Source: an uncultured Clostridia bacterium (GTDB lineage: Bacteria > Bacillota > Clostridia > Christensenellales > Borkfalkiaceae). From it: DNA of 21,761 bases. The DNA lies in the NCBI GenBank assembly GCA_945834965.1, contig CAMAHZ010000006.1, forward strand, positions 1 to 21,761. Direction: 5' to 3'. The notes below the pieces were generated by a model. The model saw only the letters and a list, made by a program, of their open reading frames with translations. It made no database searches and had not been told where the DNA came from. This document shows, piece after piece, positions 14,762-21,678 of the stretch. The translations under genes were made by a program, and so were the position numbers. How positions within the stretch are numbered: the stretch's first letter is position 1; the number at the start of each line of letters is the position of its first letter.

Positions 14762-15564
14762 CCGTCGAACACCCTATCGTACACGCTGTGGCACAGGGCG
14801 GCTTCGTACAGTTCGTCCTGCGTAATCTCGTCCGCAACGCCGCCTTCAGACGACAATTGCAGGACTAAATACCGCTTATCATCCAACATCTTAAACGCCT
14901 GCAAAAAGGTGACGGAATTATCGCATAAGACGTACTTGACTTCTATCCCCCTTTTCAGCCTACCGCCCGACGAGAAGTTTATAAGACTCGCTTTGGGCGG
15001 TTTTTCAAATATTGACAGCGTTAAAAAGGCGGCAAGCACCGCAAGCGAAAGGTTATAGCCCGTCAAAAAGAATGCAACTATAAGCCCGACTGCGCAGAGT
15101 GCGGCAATGACCTTGATAACGATTAGCGAAGTGCGTTCGCTTATATACCTGCGCAAAAGGCACCCAAGCGCCCTGCCGCCGTCTAAGGGATAGGCGGGCA
15201 ACAGGTTGACTACAAGCATTGCAATATTCGCCTTCATAACCGTGTCGGTGTATGCGTAGCTTTCGGGGAAGAACCACCAAAGCCCTGCCAAAAACACGCA
15301 AAGACAGGCGTTTACAAATGGACCTGCAAGGGCGAGAGCAAGCTCTTCTTTCGGGCGGATACCTTCAATATCGTACACGGCGGAGGCTCCGTACGGCATA
15401 ATTTTAATCTCGCTGCACGCATACCCCGTTTTTGCGGCGTAAAAGATATGACCGCACTCGTGGATAAGGGCGGTCATAAGACATAGCAAAATATTAGTTA
15501 GTCCGCCAAATACTGCGCACAGCAGCATAACCAGCAAAAACAGCGGATGTATTTTTATTTTCAC
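14635..15564 (-). CDS. spoIVFB: Stage IV sporulation protein FB, site-2 protease (M50)
   Basis: This is an intramembrane zinc protease that cleaves pro-sigma-K in the mother-cell-derived outer forespore membrane. The start is a GTG at 15564 overlapping the spoIVFA stop. It gives MKIKIHPLFLL, matching SpoIVFB N-termini; a longer frame from 15603 adds 13 residues unlike the family. HECGH (H35, E36, H39) is the metal site and PAYPLDGGRAL supplies the third ligand (D128). About six hydrophobic segments precede a C-terminal CBS-like region (YVLCDNSVTFLQAFKMLDDKRYLVL). The last 40 or so residues are a Ser/Thr/Asp-rich tail, and this is the part overlapping the convergent phospholipase-like gene. 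Confidence 0.93.
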   Translation of the reverse strand: MKIKIHPLFLLVMLLCAVFGGLTNILLCLMTALIHECGHIFYAAKTGYACSEIKIMPYGASAVYDIEGIRPKEELALALAGPFVNACLCVFLAGLWWFFPESYAYTDTVMKANIAMLVVNLLPAYPLDGGRALGCLLRRYISERTSLIVIKVIAALCAVGLIVAFFLTGYNLSLAVLAAFLTLSIFEKPPKASLINFSSGGRLKRGIEVKYVLCDNSVTFLQAFKMLDDKRYLVLQLSSEGGVADEITQDELYEAALCHSVYDRVFDGYFALKGLENNSSQILPSATASTQDTPFDTASSTAPDSDEKS

Positions 15565-16319
15565 GAATTCCAGACGGGCACCGCCCCCGTAAGCGTGTAG
15601 CAATTAAGCAGCGTTTCGCCGTCGTACATACTTATTTTAACTTCGTTTTCGCCGCCCGAATAGGCAAAGGGCAGGTTGCCCTTAACTTCTTCCCCCACGC
15701 CCGAGTAGACGGTGCTTAACCCCGTTACCACGCTGCAAAAGGACGAAGTATGTTCAATCTTTACGGTATACGTGCCGCCGTTTTCAGTAATGCTTGCCAC
15801 CTGACCGTCGCAGAGCGGATAGACGGAAGTCTTTTCCGTAAAGTACAGTACGCCGTCAGCCGTTGCGGCAACGGTAGCGTCGGAAGTTTCGCTGACGGGC
15901 GAAGTCAAAGTAAATTCTTTGTACGGCGTCTCCTTAGTCTCTACTGCGGAGAGCTTTCCGACGAAGGTATTAATCGCCGTGTTGGGCAAAAAGAAATTGC
16001 ATAAAAAGATTCCCGTTGCAATCAGGCAGGCGAGTACCGCTTCGCATATAATCACCGCACCCAACCTATCCTTCTTTTTTGCAGGATACGCAGGGGAAGA
16101 TAGGTCTTCGGCGTAGGTGAAAGAGCCGTTCCCGTCCCCTTCTAAAGCCCCTTCAAGCCTTTGGTTCACACTATCGATTGCGCTTGATTTCAAGTCGTCC
16201 TGCCCCTTTCCCCTGCGTGCAAAAAGGCTCTTCTTTTTGACCACGTTTACGGTACTTACGGGTATTTCCAACATTTGTGCGTATTCTAACCCTTCGTTGA
16301 ATTGATTAGTCTGGTTCAT
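15561..16319 (-). CDS. spoIVFA: Stage IV sporulation protein FA-like, degenerate LytM/M23 domain
   Basis: SpoIVFA holds SpoIVFB inactive in a membrane complex until a forespore signal releases it. The 252-residue protein has a long hydrophilic N-terminus, a single membrane helix at about 86-111 and a C-terminal domain. That domain follows the LytM fold pattern (GQVASITENGGTYTVKIEHTSSF, then STVYSGVGEEVKGN). The metal-binding HxH of active M23 peptidases is missing, as in known SpoIVFA. Identity rests on this layout together with the overlapping spoIVFB downstream. The ATG at 16319 has AAGGAG about nine bases upstream. In relatives the pair is under sigma-E; I could not identify a convincing sigma-E promoter. 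Confidence 0.85.
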   Translation of the reverse strand: MNQTNQFNEGLEYAQMLEIPVSTVNVVKKKSLFARRGKGQDDLKSSAIDSVNQRLEGALEGDGNGSFTYAEDLSSPAYPAKKKDRLGAVIICEAVLACLIATGIFLCNFFLPNTAINTFVGKLSAVETKETPYKEFTLTSPVSETSDATVAATADGVLYFTEKTSVYPLCDGQVASITENGGTYTVKIEHTSSFCSVVTGLSTVYSGVGEEVKGNLPFAYSGGENEVKISMYDGETLLNCYTLTGAVPVWNS

Positions 16320-16399
16320 TAATGCTTGCTCCTTATCTCGTCGTTCAATCTAATATACGCAACGGACAAGCAGTTAAGAACGGTGTTTAAAACTTTTTA

Positions 16400-17230
16400 T
16401 TAATTTTTAGCGAGCGAATTTGCAAGGGCGGCAAACTGCTCGGGCGATAGGCTTTCGCCCCTTACGGCAAGGTCAAGCCCACAGCCTTTAATAAGCTCTT
16501 CCGCCTGAGTTCTATTGAGCGAGAAGTTGTTAATAAGGTTATTTACGAGCGTCTTTCTCCGTGAAGAAAAGGCGGCTTTAACGACTTTTTTATAGAGCTC
16601 TTCGTCCATTACGTCAAGCCGTTTTTCTTCTAAATCAATGCGCACGACCGCACTATCCACGTTGGGGCTGGGGGTAAAGCGTTCCCTGCCCACCCTTTCT
16701 AAAATAGTGCACTTTCCGCGAAGGGCTACGTTTGCCGTTATTGCGCCGTAGTCGGGCGTGTCCGCCTTTGCGCACAGCCTTAGGGCGACTTCTTCCTGCA
16801 CCATAACGGTTATCGATTTGCACTTTTTAGACCGCTCCACGAACAGCATTATAAGGGGCGTAGTTATATAATAGGGCAGGTTGGCAACGACCAAGTACTC
16901 GCCTAAGCCCTTTTCAATCTCGTCTAATCTCAAGCGCAAAAAGTCCTGAAAGATGATTTCCGCGTTGTCCACGCCTGCAAGCGTGCGGGCAAGCACGGGC
17001 TTTAAAGACGTATCGATTTCGTACCCGTACACGTACTTTGCCTTTTTTGAAATGGCTTTGGTCAGCGTACCTGCGCCGCAACCGATTTCGATAACGGTGC
17101 TGTCTTTAGTGACACCTGCGCCGTCCACTATGCGATTTAACAGCTCTTCGTCGCCTATAAAGTTCTGCCCGAACTTCTTTTTAAAGGTAAAGCCGGTGCC
17201 GTCTATTGCAGAGCGCAACCCTTTTTCCAT
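16400..17230 (-). CDS. rsmA: 16S rRNA (A1518/A1519-N6)-dimethyltransferase RsmA/KsgA
   Basis: RsmA dimethylates two adjacent adenines near the 3' end of 16S rRNA and checks 30S maturation. The 276-residue protein has the KKFGQNFIGD start typical of the family, the SAM loop EIGCGAGTLT (48-57) and the catalytic NLPYYITTP motif (from 117). The C-terminal domain carries FSSRRKTLVNNL. I chose the ATG at 17230 because AGGAAG lies about six bases upstream; the in-frame ATG at 17254 has no ribosome site. It is downstream of metG-tatD, as in Bacillus, but with its own promoter. The RNase M5 gene (rnmV) that usually lies between tatD and rsmA is missing. Confidence 0.96.
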   Translation of the reverse strand: MEKGLRSAIDGTGFTFKKKFGQNFIGDEELLNRIVDGAGVTKDSTVIEIGCGAGTLTKAISKKAKYVYGYEIDTSLKPVLARTLAGVDNAEIIFQDFLRLRLDEIEKGLGEYLVVANLPYYITTPLIMLFVERSKKCKSITVMVQEEVALRLCAKADTPDYGAITANVALRGKCTILERVGRERFTPSPNVDSAVVRIDLEEKRLDVMDEELYKKVVKAAFSSRRKTLVNNLINNFSLNRTQAEELIKGCGLDLAVRGESLSPEQFAALANSLAKN

Positions 17231-17279
17231 AAACTTCCTACCTTTCCGCCGCATATAAAGGCGGCAATTATCAATACTT

Positions 17280-17307
17280 ATTTTAGTCCCGTTGGGGACG
17301 GGTACAA
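17280..17307 (-). promoter_or_regulatory. Promoter of rsmA with a palindrome in its spacer
   Basis: On the minus strand, TTGTAC (17307-17302) and TAAAAT (17285-17280) are 16 bases apart. The spacer holds an inverted repeat, CCCGT-CCCCA-ACGGG (17302-17288), placed where a repressor could bind. The leader is about 43 bases and contains AGGAAG. Confidence 0.5.
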
Positions 17308-17315
17308 AAGATTAA

Positions 17316-17352
17316 TAAAGCCGAAGTATCTACTTCGGCTTTCGGTTTTTTT
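17316..17352 (-). terminator. Terminator between tatD and rsmA
   Basis: An 11-bp perfect stem (17317-17327 with 17332-17342, four-base loop) lies right after the tatD stop. The minus-strand T-tract (TTTATTAATCTTTT) is moderate. The plus strand has a longer run of T, so it may work in both directions. Confidence 0.75.
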
Positions 17353-18124
17353 AACCAAGCTTAACAAACAGCCTATGGGCGTTATCCCACACTATCTTTG
17401 CCATCTCTTCTACGGTTAACCCCCTGATATCCGCCATGCAAGCGCATATTTCAGGAATGGATAGCGACGTGTTGGGGAACGTGCCGTACTTGCTTTGCGG
17501 CGGCATATAGGGGCTGTCCGTCTCGGTTAAAAGCCTGTCGACGCCTAAACCGCCTATCGTCCTTTTTGCCTTTTTTGCGCCCTTCCAGGTGCTTGCGCCG
17601 CCGAATGAAAAGCAGATACCCAACTTTTCAAACTCTTTAGCAAGCTCGGCAGAATGTGAATAACAATGCAAAAGTGCGCCGTGCCTTAAAAGCTTACTAT
17701 GCTCGGTAAGTAGTGCAAGCATATCTTCTGCGCAGTCCCTTGAGTGAATCTGTACGGGCATTGAAAGCCTGTCTGCAAGATATAGCTGCCTTAAAAACAA
17801 CTCGTGCTGCAAGCCCTTATCCGTGTCGGGATAGTGATAGTCCAGCCCTATCTCGCCCAAGGCAACGCACTTAGGGTGTGCGCACAGCTTTTCAATCTCG
17901 TCCAAGTCGCCTTCCCTATACTTAGAAAGCTCGGTCGGGTGAAAGCCTGCGGTGAAATAGACGCCGTCGTACTTTTCGGCAATCTCTTTTGATATATAAG
18001 AAGATTTTAAATCAAACCCGACGGTTATCACCTTTTTAACGCCGCTTAAAGCAAAGCTATCAATAAGACTGTCTAAATCGCCGTAGTTTTCATAGTCCAA
18101 ATGACTGTGTACGTCAATATACAT
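17351..18124 (-). CDS. tatD: TatD family metal-dependent deoxyribonuclease
   Basis: This is a TIM-barrel metallo-nuclease (YabD/YcfH type), a 3'-5' DNase with a role in DNA quality control. All the metal-binding blocks are present in order: DVHSHLD at the N-terminus, ALGEIGLDYHY (near 90), VQIHSRDC, LLHCYSHS and TETDSPYMPP. The length (257 aa) is normal. Its ATG shares a base with the metG stop (TAATG), so it is translated as a coupled second gene of metG-tatD. The same pair occurs in Bacillus and many Clostridia. Confidence 0.95.
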   Translation of the reverse strand: MYIDVHSHLDYENYGDLDSLIDSFALSGVKKVITVGFDLKSSYISKEIAEKYDGVYFTAGFHPTELSKYREGDLDEIEKLCAHPKCVALGEIGLDYHYPDTDKGLQHELFLRQLYLADRLSMPVQIHSRDCAEDMLALLTEHSKLLRHGALLHCYSHSAELAKEFEKLGICFSFGGASTWKGAKKAKRTIGGLGVDRLLTETDSPYMPPQSKYGTFPNTSLSIPEICACMADIRGLTVEEMAKIVWDNAHRLFVKLG

Positions 18125-20118
18125 TAAGATAAAATACTTCCGTCGGGAATATCCTTTTCGGGGCTGACGATAGAGAGAGTGCCGTCGGGCGCTTCCGCAC
18201 AGACAATCATACCTTCGCTCTTAATGCCCTTCATCTCTCTGGGGGGCAGGTTGGTAACGACTATAACCTTTTTGCCCACCATCTCTTCGGGGGTGTAGTG
18301 CTTTGCAATGCCCGACAAAATGGATAAGGTCTTGTTGCCCACCTTGACCGTTTCGTGCAAAAGCTTGCTCTTTTTAACGGCTTCGCACGCAGTTACAAGC
18401 CCGACCTGCAGCCTTACCTTTGCAAAGTCGTCTATGGTTATTTCAGGCACGCTCTCTTCTTCGGGGGCGGGGTTTGCTTCCGCCATCTGCTTTGCGGCAA
18501 TCTCGTCAATCTTGCCCTTGATATCCGCAAAGTTAACCCTTTCAAACAGCGTTTCAGGCTCTGCCACAACCTTGTACTCTTGCTTTACTCCAAAGGTTGT
18601 AAGGGCGTTATAATCTCTCACTTCACAGCCGATTTGCCCTGCAATCTTTTGCGCCGTTTGGGGCATAAAGGGCGCTATCATTGCGCCGCCGATTGCAATC
18701 GCTTCCAAAAGGTTGTACATAACCTGCTCAAGTCTCGGCATATCCGCCTCGTTTTTGGCAAGAATCCAAGGCGTAGTTTCGTCTATATACTTATTCGCAC
18801 GCCTGAAAAGCGACCAAACGCTGTCGAGTGCGTCTGCAATCTTAAACTCTTCCATTGCGCTTTCAAAGCCTTCAAACGCCGATTTTGCGCAAGCAGCGAG
18901 TTCGCCGTCCACTTCTGCGCTCACGCCCGTAGGCTTAATCGTGCCGCCAAAGTACTTGTTAGCCATTGCAACCGTACGCTTAACCAAGTTGCCCATAGTG
19001 TTTGCAAGGTCGGAATTAATTCTCTCGCAGGTGAGTTCCCACGTAATTACGCCGTCCGAATTATAGGGCATTTCGTGCAGGACGAAGTAGCGAACCGCGT
19101 CCACGCCGAAAATCGACACAAGGTCGTCGGCGTAGATTACGTTGCCCTTGGACTTGGACATCTTGTCGCCGCCCTGAAGTAGCCAGGTGTGACCGAACAC
19201 CGTTTCGGGCAAGGGCTCGCCCAACGCCATCAAGAAGATGGGCCAGTAGATGGTGTGGAATCTTATTATATCCTTGCCGATAACGTGTACGTTTGCAGGC
19301 CAGAAATCTTTATACGCTTGAGAAGGATTTTCCACGTCGTAGCCTAAGCCCGTGATATAGTTGGTGAGTGCGTCAAGCCAGACGTAGACGACGTGCCTAT
19401 CGTCGAAGTCAACAGGGATACCCCACTTAAAGGAAGTACGGGAAACGCATAAATCCTGCAATTTAGTCTTTAAAGTGCCGTCGTCGATTGCCTTTAACAG
19501 CTCTTCGTCGCTCTTTCCGACGAACTCGTCTGCAAGCAAGAAGTTGTTGAACATCTCGTTCTTTCTTGCGGCGGGCTGAATGAACTTGGGGTGGGTTACG
19601 ATATGCTTAACCAGCCTGTCTGCGTACTTGCCCATTTTAAAGAAGTACGCTTCTTCCTTTGCGGGCTTAACCTCCCTTCCGCAGTCGGGACACTTGCCGT
19701 CTACAAGCTGGCTGACCGTCCAAAAGCTTTCGCAAGGAGTGCAGTACATACCTTCGTAGGAAGATTTATAGATATCCCCCTGCTCGTAGAACTTTTTAAA
19801 TATTTTGGCAACTTCTTTTTCGTGATAGTCGTCGGTCGTGCGGATAAACTTATCGTAGGAGACGTTCATCATATCCCAGATAGATTTAATCTCGCCGGCA
19901 ACGTCGTCTACGAACTGTTTGCACGTCACGCCCTTTGCGGCGGCTTTTTGCTCTACCTTTTGACCGTGTTCGTCCGTACCCGTCTGGAAAAGGACGTTAT
20001 AGCCCTGCATACGCTTAAATCTTGCGATAGCGTCGCACAAAATAGCTTCGTAAGTGTTGCCGATATGGGGTTTACCCGACGTATAAGTAATTGCAGAAGT
20101 TAAATAGTAATTTTTCAT
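18124..20118 (-). CDS. metG: Methionine--tRNA ligase with C-terminal tRNA-binding domain
   Basis: MetG charges tRNA-Met with methionine. The class I signatures are clear: PHIGN (17-21) and KMSKS (319-323). A zinc knuckle is formed by CTPC (C126, C129) and CPDC (C143, C146). The anticodon-binding helical domain follows. After an Ala/Pro/Glu-rich linker comes an EMAP/Trbp111-like tRNA-binding domain (about 560-664, with DFAKVRLQVGLV and VVTNLPPREMKGIKSEGM). The total of 664 residues is the usual length for this form. The ATG at 20118 has no ribosome site and lies three bases past the predicted transcription start. I see no T-box leader: the distance to the promoter is far too short for one. Confidence 0.98.
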   Translation of the reverse strand: MKNYYLTSAITYTSGKPHIGNTYEAILCDAIARFKRMQGYNVLFQTGTDEHGQKVEQKAAAKGVTCKQFVDDVAGEIKSIWDMMNVSYDKFIRTTDDYHEKEVAKIFKKFYEQGDIYKSSYEGMYCTPCESFWTVSQLVDGKCPDCGREVKPAKEEAYFFKMGKYADRLVKHIVTHPKFIQPAARKNEMFNNFLLADEFVGKSDEELLKAIDDGTLKTKLQDLCVSRTSFKWGIPVDFDDRHVVYVWLDALTNYITGLGYDVENPSQAYKDFWPANVHVIGKDIIRFHTIYWPIFLMALGEPLPETVFGHTWLLQGGDKMSKSKGNVIYADDLVSIFGVDAVRYFVLHEMPYNSDGVITWELTCERINSDLANTMGNLVKRTVAMANKYFGGTIKPTGVSAEVDGELAACAKSAFEGFESAMEEFKIADALDSVWSLFRRANKYIDETTPWILAKNEADMPRLEQVMYNLLEAIAIGGAMIAPFMPQTAQKIAGQIGCEVRDYNALTTFGVKQEYKVVAEPETLFERVNFADIKGKIDEIAAKQMAEANPAPEEESVPEITIDDFAKVRLQVGLVTACEAVKKSKLLHETVKVGNKTLSILSGIAKHYTPEEMVGKKVIVVTNLPPREMKGIKSEGMIVCAEAPDGTLSIVSPEKDIPDGSILS

Positions 20119-20127
20119 AGCTATAAA

Positions 20128-20156
20128 ATATTACCACATAAGGGGCGAAATGTAAA
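20128..20156 (-). promoter_or_regulatory. Promoter of metG-tatD, leaderless
   Basis: On the minus strand, TTTACA (20156-20151) and TAATAT (20133-20128) are 17 bases apart. Transcription should begin near 20121, leaving about three bases before the ATG at 20118. Confidence 0.6.
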
Positions 20157-20234
20157 TTATTTTAAAGAATAATCAGGCGGTATAAATAATATAATTATTT
20201 ATCAAAGGTTAAAATCCTTAAATTCTATTAAACT

Positions 20235-20789
20235 ATGAACGCAGTATTTATTACGATTTGCCTGACTTCTGCAATAATTATGCTTATATCGTCGCCCACG
20301 CAGTTTTTGCCAGCCGTGCTTGCAGGGGGCGAAAGCGCGCTAAAGTGCGCCGTTACGCTCTTTTGCATATACGCGTTCTGGATGGGGCTGTCCGCCGTTG
20401 CGGAAGAAGCGAAGATTACCCACTCTATCGCAAGGCTTTTAAACCCTGCTTGCAGAAAGCTGTTTAAAACTAAGGATACGGACGCGGTTAAAAATATCGC
20501 TATGAATATAGGGTGCAACCTTTTAGGGATAGGCGGTGCGGCAACCCCGTACGCCGTAGCCGCAATAGGCAGGCTGGAAAGGGAAGAAAACTACTTTGCA
20601 CAGGACTTGCTGTTTATTATAAACGCAACTTCTATTCAGCTTATACCTGCAACGGTAATAGCCCTACGGGCGGCGCAGGGAAGCGTAGCCCCGCACGATA
20701 TAACCCTGCCGTCGTTTATTGCCACACTCGTATCCACCGTGTGCGGCGTTGCCGGATATATGGCGTATAGTAAGTTTAAGCGCAGATGA
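20235..20789 (+). CDS. spmA: Spore maturation protein A
   Basis: SpmA is a membrane protein needed, with SpmB, for full dehydration of the spore core. The 184-residue protein has several hydrophobic helices and the nucleoside-recognition (gate) domain pattern: AFWMGLSAVAEEA (near 47-59), then NIGCNLLGIGGAATPYAVAA (91-110) and FIINATSIQLIPATVIALR. It is divergent from metG. No good ribosome site precedes the ATG at 20235, and the 116-bp gap to metG is AT-rich. In Bacillus the pair is sigma-E dependent; I could not find a convincing sigma-E promoter. The end overlaps spmB by four bases. Confidence 0.94.
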   Translation: MNAVFITICLTSAIIMLISSPTQFLPAVLAGGESALKCAVTLFCIYAFWMGLSAVAEEAKITHSIARLLNPACRKLFKTKDTDAVKNIAMNIGCNLLGIGGAATPYAVAAIGRLEREENYFAQDLLFIINATSIQLIPATVIALRAAQGSVAPHDITLPSFIATLVSTVCGVAGYMAYSKFKRR

Positions 20790-21289
20790 AGTACGTTATA
20801 CCCGCAATTTTCATAGCCGTCCTTTTGATTGCGGCGCTTAAAAGGGTGAACGTGTTTTCAGCTTTCACCAAAGGTGCAGGCGACGCGGTGCAATTTATAT
20901 TGTCGCTGTTGCCCTTACTTGCCTGCACTTTTATTATGTGCGAGCTGTTTGAACGCTCTTCCCTTTCCCAAATGCTTGCGTCCTTTCTATCCCCCGTTTT
21001 TAACTTTTTAGGCGTACCGCCGCAGTTGACCAAGCTTATTTTAATCAAGCCCTTTTCGGGAAGCGGCTCGCTTGCGTATTTAACGCAGATATTATGCGAA
21101 TACGGCGCGGACAGCTATATAGGGCGGTGCGCGTGCGTTCTGTACGGGTCGAGCGAAACGGTGTTCTACGTGTCGGTTGTTTACTTTGCCGCAAGCAAGC
21201 AAAAAAAGCGGCTTATACCGATAATTATAATTTTATGCGCAACGCTAATTTCCACCGTCGTTTCCTGTCTTTTGTGTCGAATTATGTAA
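20786..21289 (+). CDS. spmB: Spore maturation protein B
   Basis: SpmB is the partner of SpmA in spore core dehydration. The 167-residue membrane protein carries the second gate-domain copy. Family blocks visible are KGAGDAVQFILSLLPLLACTFIM (in the first third), then LIKPFSGSGSLAYLTQIL and YGSSETVFYVSVVYF. The start ATG lies in an ATGA overlap with spmA. The length is close to known SpmB. Because SpmA and SpmB are thought to work together in the membrane, coupled translation makes sense. Confidence 0.95.
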   Translation: MKYVIPAIFIAVLLIAALKRVNVFSAFTKGAGDAVQFILSLLPLLACTFIMCELFERSSLSQMLASFLSPVFNFLGVPPQLTKLILIKPFSGSGSLAYLTQILCEYGADSYIGRCACVLYGSSETVFYVSVVYFAASKQKKRLIPIIIILCATLISTVVSCLLCRIM

Positions 21290-21307
21290 ATTTTCAGTAA
21301 TTGAAAG

Positions 21308-21347
21308 CAATATTCACACGCAATTATGTGAATTTGAGCGTTTTTTT
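21308..21347 (+). terminator. Probable terminator of spmA-spmB
   Basis: A stem of ten pairs with one bulged T (21308-21318 with 21327-21336, core ATTCACA/TGTGAAT) is followed four bases later by seven T (21341-21347). The gap before the T-tract makes it weaker than the others here. Confidence 0.55.
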
Positions 21348-21403
21348 CATATTATGTTATCACATATAAAATATAAATTTTTCAAAAAAAATTTTTCAAA
21401 CAA

Positions 21404-21431
21404 TTTACTTTACCTCGAATAAAAGTATAAT
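21404..21431 (+). promoter_or_regulatory. Promoter in the intergenic region, candidate small-RNA promoter
   Basis: TTTACT (21404-21409) and a perfect TATAAT (21426-21431) are 16 bases apart. The predicted start at about 21437-21439 coincides with the 5' edge of a hairpin. No coding frame with a ribosome site follows inside the window. Confidence 0.55.
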
Positions 21432-21436
21432 TATTA

Positions 21437-21532
21437 GTGTAAGCAACAGTTGTGCTTACCTTAACACAGTTCATTCATTTTCCCCCTTATCATACGAAAG
21501 CGGCGTTGACAATAGTCGGCGTCGCTTTTGTT
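21437..21532 (+). ncRNA. Candidate small regulatory RNA with C-rich segment
   Basis: A promoter, a short untranslated stretch and a terminator are spaced to give an RNA of about 95 bases. The 5' end would be a hairpin (GTAAGCA/TGCTTAC, 21439-21459). An unpaired linker then carries TTTTCCCCCTTAT (21478-21490), and the 3' end is a terminator. A C-rich unpaired segment is typical of Gram-positive small RNAs such as RsaE/RoxS and FsrA, which pair with Shine-Dalgarno GGAGG. No ORF fits. An attenuator leader for a gene beyond the window is the alternative. Confidence 0.45.
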
Positions 21533-21533
21533 T
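21497..21533 (+). terminator. Rho-independent terminator of the candidate small RNA
   Basis: A 14-pair stem including three G-T pairs (21497-21510 with 21515-21528, loop AATA) has AAAGCG/CGCTTT at its base. TGTTT follows the last stem bases, giving CTTTTGTTT. Confidence 0.75.
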
Positions 21534-21603
21534 ATGGACGAAGCCGAAGGCGAGTTTCATAAATTTTGGCGTTGGTTTCGACCGGCGCCATCTTTGTTTA
21601 TGG
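21527..21603. repeat. Direct repeat of an 11-mer in non-coding sequence
   Basis: TTTGTTTATGG occurs at 21527-21537 and again at 21593-21603. The second copy lies in the loop and 3' arm of a small hairpin (CGCCAT/ATGGCG). No coding frame is supported here. Confidence 0.4.
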
Positions 21604-21620
21604 CGGGAGCGGTGTCCCCA

Positions 21621-21678
21621 CCCGTCATTGCGAGACGGACGGAGCTTTAGCTACGGGCGCCGTGGCAATCTCGTCGGG
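21621..21678. repeat. Interspersed GTCATTGCGAG / GGCAATCTC palindromic-type repeat
   Basis: The segment begins CCCGTCATTGCGAGACG and ends GTGGCAATCTCGTCGGG. In minus orientation this is the widely seen arrangement GAGATTGCC ... CTCGCAATGACG, found as dispersed non-coding copies in many bacterial genomes. The middle is variable between copies, as here. Only one copy is in the window. Confidence 0.6.

Noticed and set aside
18355..19182. 275-codon open frame on the plus strand
   Set aside because: It is antisense to metG, whose motifs are complete. It has no ribosome site and is Cys/His/Arg-rich in the way shadow frames are.
19591..20103. 170-codon open frame on the plus strand
   Set aside because: It lies entirely opposite the N-terminal half of metG and shows no recognisable motif.
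20184..20200. AT-only palindrome AAATAAT-ATA-ATTATTT between metG and spmA
   Set aside because: It consists only of A and T and is likely by chance in an AT-rich gap.
20119..20234. T-box or other riboswitch leader for metG
   Set aside because: The gap is only 116 bp, AT-rich, has no T-box sequence, and the best promoter lies directly in front of the ATG.
21375..21400. Tandem AAATTTTTCAAA repeat after spmB
   Set aside because: Only two copies of a low-complexity A/T word; no array and no sign of CRISPR or a replication origin.
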